Source of the DNA: Streptomyces olivochromogenes
Lineage (GTDB): Bacteria; Actinomycetota; Actinomycetes; Streptomycetales; Streptomycetaceae
Length of the DNA stretch: 64,000 nt
Reading direction: 5' to 3'
NCBI RefSeq assembly: GCF_021538895.1
Contig: NZ_JADDRL010000051.1
Coordinates: 1 to 64,000, forward strand
The notes under the pieces are model-generated. The model saw only the letters and a list, made by a program, of their open reading frames with translations. It was not told the DNA's origin and searched no databases. Below, piece by piece: positions 1 through 8,084 of this stretch. A program made the translations under genes and the position numbers. The number at the start of each line of letters is the position of its first letter. Position 1 is the first letter of the stretch.

Positions 1-348
1 AGCGCTCACGCCGATCGCGCCGTACGACGGCACGCAGCCCACCGCGACCGTCGAGGCGCCGGTGAGCAGCAGCGAGGCGACGAGGACCGGCCGCCGCCCG
101 CGCCGGTCCCCGATGTGCCCGAACAGCACCGACCCCAGGGGCCGGGCCACGAACCCCACGCCGAAGGTCGCGAAGGCCGCCAGCGTCCCGGCCACCGGCG
201 AGAACGTCGGGAAGAACAGCGGCCCCAGGACGAGGGCCGCCGCTGTCCCGTAGACGAAGAAGTCGTAGAACTCGATCGCGGTCCCGGCGAGCGAAGCCGC
301 CGCGAGCCGCAGCATGGAGGGTGCCCTTACGGTGCGTACATCGTGCAT
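1..348 (-). CDS. MFS transporter, metabolite:H+ symporter type (3' part missing)
   Basis: N-terminal 116 residues of an integral membrane transporter; the rest lies beyond the left edge. The first helix carries GTAIEFYDFFVYGTAAAL, the typical opening of the metabolite:proton symporter branch of the MFS (ShiA/ProP-like, organic acid or osmolyte uptake). The loop between helices 2 and 3 shows the MFS signature as GHIGDRRGRRP. The start at 348 gives 11 extra residues; the internal ATG at 315 has a better Shine-Dalgarno (AAGGG, 8 bases upstream) and may be the true start. The substrate cannot be told from this fragment. Confidence 0.85.
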   Translation of the reverse strand, partial: MHDVRTVRAPSMLRLAAASLAGTAIEFYDFFVYGTAAALVLGPLFFPTFSPVAGTLAAFATFGVGFVARPLGSVLFGHIGDRRGRRPVLVASLLLTGASTVAVGCVPSYGAIGVSA

Positions 349-408
349 GTCGCGTCAACTACCCAGCGTCACCGTGGGTTACGGGGGCGCACGGTGGTGA
401 GGCGATCT

Positions 409-1455
409 TCAGTAGGTGACGGTGATGCGCCGGGCCGGGCCGTCGACGCGGATCGTGCCGCCGTACGGGAGAACGAGTTGGGGATCGGTGTGGCCGAAGT
501 CCACATCGAAGACGGCTGGCATGTCGGGGGCGTACGTCTTCAGCGCGCACTGCACGGCCTCGCGCTGTTCGGCGGCGTAACGCGCCGCCTCCTCGGGGCT
601 GTTGGGCTGTTCGAAGGACCAGGTCTTGGCGCGGGCCATCAGCAATGCGGAGAACCGCTCCAGCAGGCCGCGCTCGCCGAGGTTCCGCAGGGTCCGGAAG
701 ACCTCCGCGCCGCTCGGCAGTTCCTCCGAGGTCTCCAGGAACAGGACGCCGCCGTCGTACTCGTCGAGGTCGTGCGCGATCTCGCGGTCGGCCATCAGCA
801 ACCACCCGAGGATCTCCAGGTTTCCGCCCCAGCCGCGGCCCTCGACCACCCGGTCCGCGTTCAGCCAGGTCCATCCGGTGCCGGGCCGGGTCTCGGGTTC
901 CGCGTCGAAGGTCGCCGGGTCGGCCCAGTCGCGGTTGACGTCGTTCCAGCGCTCGGCCGGCCGGAGTTCGTACGCGCCGGAGGTGAACAGGGCCGCCCTG
1001 ATCGACTCGGCGGTGTGCGGGTTCAGGGCGCCGGGGCGGCCCAGCTCGCACATCACCGTCGCTCCGTGGTAGCCGACGATCCCGGTGTTGCGCAGGAACA
1101 TGAGCAGGTTCGTGTTGTCGCTCATTCCGAAGAACGGCTTCGGGTTCGCCCGGATCAACTCCCGGTCCAGCAGCGGCAGCACCGTGATCTGGTCGTCGCC
1201 ACCGATCGTGGCGATGACCGCCTTGATCTCCGGGTCGGCGAACGCCGCGTGGATGTCGTCGGCGCGCTCCTGCGGTGTCGCGCCCATCTTCCGGGTCGTC
1301 GGATACTCGACCGGTTCCAGTCCGTACTCCTCGCGCAGCCGCCGCAGGCCCAGTTCGTGGGGGCGCGGGAAGAGCCCGGGCAGGCCGGACGAGGGCGAGA
1401 TGACGGCGATGCGGTCGCCGGGCGCGGGCTTGGGAGGGTACGAAGGCAGGGTCAT
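409..1455 (-). CDS. S66 family peptidase (LD-carboxypeptidase / MccF-like)
   Basis: 348-residue cytoplasmic serine peptidase of family S66. The family cleaves L,D-peptide bonds in recycled murein tetrapeptides (LdcA) or inactivates microcin C-type peptidyl nucleotides (MccF). The nucleophile elbow is GMSDNT with Ser112, and GGNLEIL holds the expected catalytic Glu. A His in FGHTDP near the C-terminus fits the Ser-Glu-His triad. Length is slightly above LdcA (about 300) and close to MccF-like proteins, so MccF-type detoxification is as likely as murein recycling. There is no Shine-Dalgarno before the ATG; TACGCT lies 6 bases upstream, which suggests a leaderless message. Confidence 0.85.
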   Translation of the reverse strand: MTLPSYPPKPAPGDRIAVISPSSGLPGLFPRPHELGLRRLREEYGLEPVEYPTTRKMGATPQERADDIHAAFADPEIKAVIATIGGDDQITVLPLLDRELIRANPKPFFGMSDNTNLLMFLRNTGIVGYHGATVMCELGRPGALNPHTAESIRAALFTSGAYELRPAERWNDVNRDWADPATFDAEPETRPGTGWTWLNADRVVEGRGWGGNLEILGWLLMADREIAHDLDEYDGGVLFLETSEELPSGAEVFRTLRNLGERGLLERFSALLMARAKTWSFEQPNSPEEAARYAAEQREAVQCALKTYAPDMPAVFDVDFGHTDPQLVLPYGGTIRVDGPARRITVTY

Positions 1456-1461
1456 GGCCGG

Positions 1462-1467
1462 AGCGTA
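1462..1467 (-). promoter_or_regulatory. Candidate -10 hexamer, leaderless S66 peptidase gene
   Basis: TACGCT (fits TANNNT) ends 6 bases before the ATG at 1455. This would place the transcription start at the start codon. No clear -35 element is visible. Confidence 0.4.
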
Positions 1468-1556
1468 GGGCCCCTCGCTCGGCCGCCGCACCGTGATAAA
1501 CCGGGTCTGAGCAGCGGTCCCGTACCGACCGCGCACCCGAACGGACCGGAGGAACC

Positions 1557-2030
1557 GTGCCCCGCACCCTGGCCAACGCCCCGATCATGATCCTCAACGG
1601 GCCCAACCTGAACCTGCTCGGCCAGCGCCAGCCGGAGATCTACGGCAAGGACACGCTCACCGACGTCGAGGTGCTGTGTGCCGCGGCGGCGGCCGTGCAC
1701 GGGGGCACGGTGGACTTCCGGCAGTCCAACCACGAGGGCGAGTTGGTGGACTGGATCCACGAGGCGCGGCTCGGCCACTGCGGGATCATCATCAACCCCG
1801 GTGCCTACTCGCACACGTCGGTCGCGATTCTGGACGCGCTCAACGCCTGCGACGGGATGCCGGTGCTGGAGGTCCACATCTCCAACATCCACCGGCGTGA
1901 GTCGTTCCGGCACCACTCGTACGTCTCCCTGCGCGCCGACGGCGTCATCGCGGGGTGCGGCGTGCAGGGGTACGTGTTCGCCGTGGAGCGGGTCGCGGCG
2001 CTCGTGGGGGCCGCGCAGGCCGACGCCTAG
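1557..2030 (+). CDS. aroQ: Type II 3-dehydroquinate dehydratase
   Basis: 157-residue enzyme that converts 3-dehydroquinate to 3-dehydroshikimate in the shikimate pathway. It has the usual type II length and motifs: NGPNLNLLG at the N-terminus, the loop with IYG carrying the catalytic Tyr, QSNHEGELVDWIH, INPGAYSHTS and the C-terminal HISNIHRRE with the catalytic His. The GTG start has GGAGGAA directly upstream. It stands alone, away from other aro genes, and ends before a hairpin-rich intergenic stretch. Confidence 0.97.
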   Translation: MPRTLANAPIMILNGPNLNLLGQRQPEIYGKDTLTDVEVLCAAAAAVHGGTVDFRQSNHEGELVDWIHEARLGHCGIIINPGAYSHTSVAILDALNACDGMPVLEVHISNIHRRESFRHHSYVSLRADGVIAGCGVQGYVFAVERVAALVGAAQADA

Positions 2031-2188
2031 GGTTGCGCGGACGACCGGGCTTGCGCCTGGGCCGCCGGCCGAGGGCGGGGATCGGAAGGCCGGCGGCCCC
2101 TACCGCTCAGGAGCCGTCATCCTGCGCGGGGCTGCTTCCAGTTGACTGCGCACGGACGGGCCAGGGGAGCGCGCACGGACCACCGGCG

Positions 2189-2207
2189 CGTGTGAACGAT
2201 TCACACG
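2189..2207. repeat. 19-bp palindrome CGTGTGAA-N3-TTCACACG
   Basis: Perfect 8-base arms around the centre CGA. It looks like a dimeric regulator's operator but lies at the 3' end of two convergent genes, so a role in transcript ends is also possible. Confidence 0.6.
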
Positions 2208-2245
2208 GGGCGCGCACAACGAGCCCACGCGGGGCGTGTGTTCAG

Positions 2246-2270
2246 AGTGCGCGCCGGGCAGGCGCGCACT
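2246..2270. terminator. Candidate bidirectional terminator hairpin
   Basis: AGTGCGCGCC and GGCGCGCACT form a perfect 10-bp stem with loop GGGCA, between the convergent aroQ and MBL-fold genes. There is no U tract, as is common for Streptomyces terminators. Confidence 0.5.
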
Positions 2271-2383
2271 GCACCCGCGCGCGAGCCGACTGCGCCGGCT
2301 CACTGCCCGCGCGCGGGTCTCCCACGTCTGCCGACCACGCGCGCCCCGTTGACCATGCGTGCCCGTTCAGTACGCGCGCCCGC

Positions 2384-3040
2384 TCACCACCCGCGCGCGT
2401 GCCACTCCGGCAGGTGCGGTCGCTCCGCGCCCAGCGTGGTGTCGTTGCCGTGGCCCGGGTAGACCCAGGTCTCGTCCGGCAGCGCCTCGAAGATCTTCGT
2501 CTCGACGTCGTGGATCAGGCTGGCGAACGCCTTCGGGTCCTTGCGCGTGTTGCCCACGCCACCGGGGAACAGGCAGTCCCCGGTGAAGACGTGCGGGTGG
2601 CCGTGCGGGTCGTCGTAGACCAGCGCGATGGACCCCGGCGTGTGCCCGACGAGATGGCGCGCGGTGAGCTCGACGCGCCCCACCCGGATGACGTCCCCGT
2701 CGTCGACGAGGACGTCGGTCGGCACCGGGATGCCGGGGGCGTCGTCCCGGCCCGCGTACGTCCGGGCACCCGTGGCCGCCACGACCTCGGCGAGCGCCTG
2801 CCAGTGGTCACCGTGCTGGTGCGTGGTGACGACGGACGCGATGCCGTCGTCACCGATCATGCCCAGCAGTGCCCGCGCCTCGTTGGCGGCGTCGATCAGA
2901 AGTTGTTCGTCCGTGGCCCGGCAGCGCAGCAGATAGGCGTTGTTGTCCATCGGACCGACCGCGATCTTGGTGATCATCAGGTCCTTCAGCTCGTGCACGT
3001 CCGCCGGTCCGCCGACCGTCACTTCGCCGCTGTACGTCAT
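2384..3040 (-). CDS. MBL-fold metallo-hydrolase (glyoxalase II-like)
   Basis: 218-residue metallo-beta-lactamase-fold hydrolase. The metal-binding signature is TTHQHGDHW, followed by a His in GHTPGS, an Asp in FTGDCLFPGG and a final His in YPGHGNDT; together these give the full two-metal site. Glyoxalase II and related thioester hydrolases share this layout, and in mycothiol-producing bacteria such proteins may act on mycothiol thioesters. The next gene upstream on the same strand is a mycothiol-dependent enzyme, which fits a thiol role, but the substrate is not shown. TAGGCT lies 7 bases before the ATG with no Shine-Dalgarno. Confidence 0.88.
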   Translation of the reverse strand: MTYSGEVTVGGPADVHELKDLMITKIAVGPMDNNAYLLRCRATDEQLLIDAANEARALLGMIGDDGIASVVTTHQHGDHWQALAEVVAATGARTYAGRDDAPGIPVPTDVLVDDGDVIRVGRVELTARHLVGHTPGSIALVYDDPHGHPHVFTGDCLFPGGVGNTRKDPKAFASLIHDVETKIFEALPDETWVYPGHGNDTTLGAERPHLPEWHARGW

Positions 3041-3047
3041 GACGATC

Positions 3048-3053
3048 AGCCTA
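3048..3053 (-). promoter_or_regulatory. Candidate -10 hexamer, leaderless MBL-fold gene
   Basis: TAGGCT ends exactly 7 bases before the ATG at 3040, and no ribosome binding site lies between. The upstream bases are rich in CTGCAC/GTGCAG repeats (3071-3123) that can fold. Confidence 0.4.
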
Positions 3054-3130
3054 TAGCGGGGGAGCGACCCAGGTGCTGTACCCGTGCTGCACAGGCACTG
3101 CAGGCGTACTGCACGAGCACTGGCGGCGCG

Positions 3131-3820
3131 CTAGAGCGGAGGCAGCGCCGGCAGCGCACCGCCCTTCACCGTCAGCCCGGACCCGTCGCGACGCCCGGAG
3201 AGCCAGCCGAGCAGCTCGGTGGCCGGCCCCTCGATCGCGACCGGGTCGCCCCCGGCACCGCCGCCGGTGGTCCAGATCCGGCCGTCCTCGCTGGTCAGGC
3301 TGGTCGAGGGCACGGTCTCGTGCCCGCCGAAGCGTTCCGTGAGGAAGTCGATCTCCCGTTCCACGAACTCCGCAGGAAGATCCTCCAGCTCGTAGCCGAT
3401 GCCGAGGTCCACGTGGTGCAGATCGACCTCGACCCAGCGCCGGAACGGCACCCGGGACGCCGAGTCGGTGACCCCGTTGCGCAGCTCCACCGTGCGCGAC
3501 CAGTCCGCCGGCGCGGCCCCGGTCTCCTGGAAGCTGGCGGCGGTCTCGCGCAGGTCGGCGAGCTGGACGTCGAGGGGGCGCGGGGCGTCCCGCTCGATGT
3601 CGGCGTCCCGGGCCTGTGCGGACGCGTACATCGGACGCCCCTGGAGCACGTTCACGAGCGCGTCCGCGTTGCGGGCGAGGTGGGCGAGGATGTGGCCGCG
3701 GGTCCAGCCGGGCAACCGTGACGGCTCGGCGACGGAGGCGTTGTCCAAAGTGGCGGCTGCGGTCAGCAGGCGTTCGGTCGCGTCGCGTACAGACGCCAGG
3801 TCACGCGCGTGATCAATCAT
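3131..3820 (-). CDS. Maleylpyruvate isomerase family mycothiol-dependent enzyme
   Basis: 229-residue protein of the DinB/MDMPI fold, in which a metal held by His residues activates mycothiol for isomerase or transferase reactions. It opens with a helix ending in LLTAAATLDNASVAEPSRLPGWTRGHILAHLARN, in which the GW.R.H...H pattern supplies metal ligands. A second conserved segment is WVEVDLHHVDLGIGY. The C-terminal half matches the usual MDMPI C-terminal domain. The ATG at 3820 was chosen over an upstream in-frame start because homologues begin near it and TAGGGT lies 7 bases before it. The reaction is not known. Confidence 0.85.
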   Translation of the reverse strand: MIDHARDLASVRDATERLLTAAATLDNASVAEPSRLPGWTRGHILAHLARNADALVNVLQGRPMYASAQARDADIERDAPRPLDVQLADLRETAASFQETGAAPADWSRTVELRNGVTDSASRVPFRRWVEVDLHHVDLGIGYELEDLPAEFVEREIDFLTERFGGHETVPSTSLTSEDGRIWTTGGGAGGDPVAIEGPATELLGWLSGRRDGSGLTVKGGALPALPPL

Positions 3821-3827
3821 GAGGCCG

Positions 3828-3833
3828 ACCCTA
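3828..3833 (-). promoter_or_regulatory. Candidate -10 hexamer, leaderless mycothiol-dependent enzyme gene
   Basis: TAGGGT ends 7 bases before the ATG at 3820; no Shine-Dalgarno in the gap. Confidence 0.4.
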
Positions 3834-4043
3834 GCTCCGCCACTCCTTCGGGTGAAGGTGGTGGACCGCCACCGCAAATCGAATGCGCGTGCTATATGGT
3901 CGAGGGTGGCGTCGGGCATGCTGGATGGCCGGGGATTGTTGTGGAACCTGGAATCCGACCGGCGTTGTCAGTGGCTCCCCCTAGTCTGAAGACGCACGGG
4001 GGCCCCGCCCCTGTCACTTCTCTCAAGAAAGGTGCGGACCGGC

Positions 4044-7000
4044 GTGGCCGACCGTCTCATCGTCCGTGGCGCGCGCGAGCACAACCTCAAGAATGTCTCG
4101 CTCGACCTGCCGCGCGACTCGCTCATCGTCTTCACGGGCCTGTCTGGGTCGGGCAAGTCCTCGCTGGCCTTCGACACGATCTTCGCCGAGGGGCAGCGGC
4201 GCTACGTGGAGTCGCTCTCCTCGTACGCCCGCCAGTTCCTCGGCCAGATGGACAAGCCGGACGTCGACTTCATCGAGGGCCTGTCGCCCGCGGTGTCCAT
4301 CGACCAGAAGTCGACCTCGCGCAACCCGCGCTCGACGGTCGGCACGATCACCGAGGTCTACGACTACCTGCGTCTGCTCTTCGCGCGCATCGGCAAGCCG
4401 CACTGTCCCGAGTGCGGCCGCCCGATCTCGCGCCAGTCGCCGCAGGCCATCGTCGACAAGGTCCTGGAGCTGCCGGAGGGGAGCCGCTTCCAGGTGCTGT
4501 CGCCGCTGGTGCGCGAGCGCAAGGGCGAGTTCGTCGACCTGTTCGCGGACCTCCAGACCAAGGGCTACAGCCGCGCGCGGGTGGACGGCCAGACGATCCA
4601 GCTCTCCGAGCCGCCCACGCTCAAGAAGCAGGAGAAGCACACCATCGAGGTGGTCGTGGACCGCCTGACGGTGAAGGACTCCGCCAAGCGCCGCCTCACC
4701 GACTCCGTGGAGACCGCGCTCGGCCTGTCCGGCGGCATGGTCGTGCTCGACTTCGTCGACCTCCCCGAGGACGACCCCGAGCGCGAGCGCATGTACTCGG
4801 AGCACCTGTACTGCCCGTACGACGACCTCTCCTTCGAGGAGCTGGAGCCCCGCTCCTTCTCCTTCAACTCGCCCTTCGGCGCCTGCCCCGAGTGCACCGG
4901 CATCGGCACGCGCATGGAGGTCGACCCGGAGCTGATCGTCCCGGACGAGGACAAGTCCCTCGACGAGGGCGCCATCCACCCCTGGTCGCACGGGCACACC
5001 AAGGACTACTTCGGCCGCCTGATCGGCGCCCTCGCGGACGCGCTGGGCTTCCGGACCGACATCCCCTTCGCCGGTCTGCCGCAGCGCGCCAAGAAGGCGC
5101 TCCTCCACGGCCACAAGACGCAGATCGAGGTCCGCTACCGCAACCGGTACGGACGCGAGCGCGTGTACACCACCCCCTTCGAGGGCGCCGTCCACTTCGT
5201 CAAGCGCCGGCACAGCGAGGCCGAGAGCGACGCCAGCCGTGAGCGCTTCGAGGGCTACATGCGCGAGGTGCCCTGCCCCACCTGTGAGGGCACGCGCCTG
5301 AAGCCGATCGTCCTCGCGGTCACGATCATGGAGAAGTCGATCGCCGAGGTCTCCGCGATGTCGATCAGCGACTGCGCGGACTTCCTTGGCGAGCTGAAGC
5401 TCAACGCCCGCGACAAGAAGATCGCCGAGCGGGTGCTGAAGGAGGTCAACGAGCGGCTGCGGTTCCTGGTCGACGTCGGCCTGGACTACCTCTCGCTGAA
5501 CCGAGCGGCCGGCACGCTCTCCGGCGGTGAGGCCCAGCGCATCCGCCTGGCCACCCAGATCGGTTCCGGCCTCGTCGGCGTCCTGTACGTCCTTGACGAG
5601 CCGTCCATCGGCCTGCACCAGCGTGACAACCACCGGCTGATCGAGACCCTGGTCCGGCTCCGCGACATGGGCAACACGCTCATCGTCGTCGAGCACGACG
5701 AGGACACCATCAAGGTCGCCGACTGGGTCGTCGACATCGGCCCCGGCGCGGGCGAGCACGGCGGCAAGGTCGTGCACAGCGGCTCCCTCAAGGAACTGCT
5801 GACCAACGCCGAGTCGCAGACCGGTCAGTATCTGTCCGGCAAGAAGTCGATCCCGCTGCCCGACATCCGGCGCCCGCAGGACCCCTCCCGTCGCCTCACG
5901 GTGCACGGCGCCCGTGAGAACAACCTGCAGGACATCGACGTGTCCTTCCCGCTGGGCGTCTTCACGGCCGTCACGGGTGTCTCCGGCTCCGGCAAGTCGA
6001 CGCTGGTCAACGACATCCTGTACACGCACCTGGCCCGCGAGCTGAACGGCGCGCGCAACGTCCCCGGGCGGCACACGCGCGTGGACGGCGACGACCTCGT
6101 CGACAAGGTCGTGCACGTCGACCAGTCGCCCATCGGCCGCACCCCGCGGTCCAACCCGGCGACGTACACCGGCGTCTTCGACCACATCCGCAAGCTGTTC
6201 GCCGAGACGACCGAGGCGAAGGTCCGCGGCTACCTGCCCGGCCGCTTCTCCTTCAACGTCAAGGGCGGCCGCTGCGAGAACTGCGCGGGCGACGGCACCA
6301 TCAAGATCGAGATGAACTTCCTCCCGGACGTCTACGTCCCGTGCGAGGTCTGCCACGGAGCCCGGTACAACCGGGAGACGCTGGAGGTCCACTACAAGGG
6401 CAAGTCCGTCTCCGAGGTCCTGAACATGCCGATCGAGGAGGCGACCGAGTTCTTCGAGGCCGTCCCGTCGATCGCCCGCCACCTGAACACGCTGAAGGAC
6501 GTCGGCCTCGGCTACGTCCGCCTCGGCCAGTCCGCGACCACCCTGTCCGGCGGTGAGGCACAGCGCGTCAAGCTCGCCAGCGAGCTGCAGAAGCGCTCCA
6601 CCGGACGCACGGTCTACGTCCTGGACGAGCCGACCACCGGTCTGCACTTCGAGGACATCAGCAAGCTGCTGAAGGTCCTCGCCGGCCTCGTCGACAAGGG
6701 CAACACGGTCATCGTCATCGAGCACAACCTCGACGTGATCAAGACCGCCGACTGGGTCGTCGACATGGGGCCGGAGGGCGGCGCCGGCGGCGGACTCGTC
6801 GTCGCGGAGGGCACGCCCGAGGAGGTCGCCGCGGTACCGGCCAGCCACACCGGCAAGTTCCTGCGCGAGATCCTCGGCGCCGACCGGATCAGCGACGCGG
6901 CCTCGGTGAAGGCCCCACGCAAGGCGGCGGCCAAGAAGACGGTCGCGGCCGGTTCGACGGCGCGGAAGACGGCCACGGCCCGGACGACCAAGGCCGCCAA

Positions 7001-7082
7001 CAACACGGCGACCTCGAAGGCCGCCGGGGCGACCAAGAAGGCGGCACCCGCGAAGAAGACGACGCGGGCCCGCAAGGCGTGA
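4044..7082 (+). CDS. uvrA: Excinuclease ABC subunit A (UvrA)
   Basis: Damage-recognition ATPase of nucleotide excision repair; it loads UvrB on damaged DNA. 1012 residues with two ABC ATPase modules: Walker A GLSGSGKSS near residue 32 and signature LSGGEAQRIRLA near 490, then a second Walker A GVSGSGKST near 645 and TLSGGEAQRVKLA near 835. Zinc-binding CPEC (about 113) and the CENC...CEVC finger (about 738-762) are present. The GTG at 4044 follows AAGAAAGG at about 11 bases; a GTG at 4032 overlaps that site and is less likely. The last 60 or so residues form a Lys/Ala/Thr-rich tail (KAAAKK, KKAAPAKKTTRARKA) absent from E. coli UvrA. Confidence 0.97.
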   Translation: MADRLIVRGAREHNLKNVSLDLPRDSLIVFTGLSGSGKSSLAFDTIFAEGQRRYVESLSSYARQFLGQMDKPDVDFIEGLSPAVSIDQKSTSRNPRSTVGTITEVYDYLRLLFARIGKPHCPECGRPISRQSPQAIVDKVLELPEGSRFQVLSPLVRERKGEFVDLFADLQTKGYSRARVDGQTIQLSEPPTLKKQEKHTIEVVVDRLTVKDSAKRRLTDSVETALGLSGGMVVLDFVDLPEDDPERERMYSEHLYCPYDDLSFEELEPRSFSFNSPFGACPECTGIGTRMEVDPELIVPDEDKSLDEGAIHPWSHGHTKDYFGRLIGALADALGFRTDIPFAGLPQRAKKALLHGHKTQIEVRYRNRYGRERVYTTPFEGAVHFVKRRHSEAESDASRERFEGYMREVPCPTCEGTRLKPIVLAVTIMEKSIAEVSAMSISDCADFLGELKLNARDKKIAERVLKEVNERLRFLVDVGLDYLSLNRAAGTLSGGEAQRIRLATQIGSGLVGVLYVLDEPSIGLHQRDNHRLIETLVRLRDMGNTLIVVEHDEDTIKVADWVVDIGPGAGEHGGKVVHSGSLKELLTNAESQTGQYLSGKKSIPLPDIRRPQDPSRRLTVHGARENNLQDIDVSFPLGVFTAVTGVSGSGKSTLVNDILYTHLARELNGARNVPGRHTRVDGDDLVDKVVHVDQSPIGRTPRSNPATYTGVFDHIRKLFAETTEAKVRGYLPGRFSFNVKGGRCENCAGDGTIKIEMNFLPDVYVPCEVCHGARYNRETLEVHYKGKSVSEVLNMPIEEATEFFEAVPSIARHLNTLKDVGLGYVRLGQSATTLSGGEAQRVKLASELQKRSTGRTVYVLDEPTTGLHFEDISKLLKVLAGLVDKGNTVIVIEHNLDVIKTADWVVDMGPEGGAGGGLVVAEGTPEEVAAVPASHTGKFLREILGADRISDAASVKAPRKAAAKKTVAAGSTARKTATARTTKAANNTATSKAAGATKKAAPAKKTTRARKA

Positions 7083-7128
7083 GCCCAGCGACGCGCACGC
7101 CCTGACGCGTCCCGGAAGAACGAAGAGA

Positions 7129-7163
7129 ACGGCGCCCCGCGGCAACTGTCCGCGGGGCGCCGT
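7129..7163. terminator. Bidirectional terminator between uvrA and PfkB kinase gene
   Basis: ACGGCGCCCCGCGG and CCGCGGGGCGCCGT form a perfect 14-bp stem with a 7-base loop. It lies between convergent genes, followed by GCGTTTC on the plus strand. Confidence 0.8.
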
Positions 7164-7172
7164 GCGTTTCGG

Positions 7173-8084
7173 TTAGAACTCCCCGAGTTCGGCGGCGAAC
7201 GGCGGCTCCGCCCCCGCCCGCGAGCAGGTGATCGCCGCCGCGCGGGCCGCGAACCGCAGCAGCCGGGTCCAGCCGTCGGCGCCCAGCCCCGCGAGCGCCT
7301 CGGGGGAGAGGGCGTCCTGGGCGGACAGACCGTGCAGCAGGGCCGCGTTCACCGTGTCGCCGGCCCCGATCGTGTCCACGACCTCGACCTTCTCGCCCGG
7401 CACGGAGTGCTCCACGCCGTCCCGGGTGAAGACGGTGAGGCCGTCGCCGCCCCGAGTGATCACCACGGCCGAGGGACCCGCGGCCAGCCACTCGCGCGGG
7501 GTGCCGCCCAGCCACTCGGCGTCCTCCGCGGAGAGCTTCAGCAGCGTCACCGAGGGCAGCCAGCCCTTGAAGCGCTCCCGGTAGGCGTCCGCGTCGGGAA
7601 TGAGGCCCGCCCGGATGTTGGGGTCGAGCGCGGTGAACAGGCCTTGGCCGGCGGCGCTCCGCATCAGCTCCTCATAGGCGCTCGCTCCCGGTTCCAGGAC
7701 GAGCGAGCAGGTGCCGAAGGACACCGCGCGCGCCGTGGCGGGGAGGACGGCGGGGGCCGCGAACAGGCGGTCGGCGGTGCCCTCGACGTAGAAGGAGTAG
7801 GCGGCCGAGCCGTTCCCGTCGACGGTGGCGACGGCGAGGGTGGTCGGTTCGGTGCCCCGCTGGACACCCGAGACGTCGACGCCCGCCCCGCGCAGCCCGT
7901 CGAGCAGGGCCTCGCCGAAGGCGTCGTGGGACGTGCGGGAGCAGAAGGCGGTGGGGGAGCCGAGGCGGCCGAGGGCCAGGGCCGTGTTGTACGGTCCGCC
8001 GCCGAGCGCCGGTTTCAGGCCGGCGAGGGCACCCGTGCCCTGCGGTACCAGGTCGATCAGTGCCTCACCGGCGACGACGATCAC
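7173..8084 (-). CDS. PfkB-family carbohydrate kinase (fructokinase-like)
   Basis: 303-residue ribokinase/PfkB sugar kinase that phosphorylates a sugar with ATP. The N-terminal motif GEALIDLVP and GGGPYNTALALGRLG mark the sugar site, and DTIGAGDTVNAALLHG near residue 245 is PfkB signature 2 with the catalytic Asp. The pattern is closest to fructokinases, but ribose or adenosine-type substrates cannot be excluded. The GTG start overlaps the stop of the upstream lacI-family gene by 4 bases (GTGA), so the two are translationally coupled and the regulator very likely controls the kinase. Confidence 0.9.
   Translation of the reverse strand: MIVVAGEALIDLVPQGTGALAGLKPALGGGPYNTALALGRLGSPTAFCSRTSHDAFGEALLDGLRGAGVDVSGVQRGTEPTTLAVATVDGNGSAAYSFYVEGTADRLFAAPAVLPATARAVSFGTCSLVLEPGASAYEELMRSAAGQGLFTALDPNIRAGLIPDADAYRERFKGWLPSVTLLKLSAEDAEWLGGTPREWLAAGPSAVVITRGGDGLTVFTRDGVEHSVPGEKVEVVDTIGAGDTVNAALLHGLSAQDALSPEALAGLGADGWTRLLRFAARAAAITCSRAGAEPPFAAELGEF

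Larger units (their letters stand above)
2031..2383. other. Hairpin-rich intergenic region between convergent genes
   Basis: 353 bases between the 3' ends of aroQ and the MBL-fold gene. It is full of alternating GC tracts (CGCGCG, GCGCGC) and several short inverted repeats. These include a 19-base palindrome at 2189-2207, a 10-bp stem at 2246-2270 and a 6-bp stem GAGCCG/CGGCTC at 2283-2301. GCGCACGGAC occurs twice near 2150-2180. A 67-codon frame on the minus strand shows no recognisable protein. The region is probably untranslated; it may terminate both genes. Confidence 0.5.

Noticed and set aside
2191..2205. CRP site (TGTGA-N6-TCACA)
   Set aside because: The spacer is 5, not 6, and the place is between two gene ends, so it was recorded only as a palindrome.
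2100..2303. A 67-codon minus-strand frame in the aroQ intergenic region
   Set aside because: Arg/Ser/Pro-rich, no ribosome site, and overlaps hairpins.
4032..4046. GTG at 4032 as uvrA start
   Set aside because: It overlaps the Shine-Dalgarno that serves the GTG at 4044, and family members begin at the latter.
4023..7145. A 1040-codon open frame on the minus strand opposite uvrA
   Set aside because: Antisense frames stay open in very GC-rich DNA. The plus strand encodes full-length UvrA, and the minus translation is low-complexity Leu/Val/Arg/Asp without a family.
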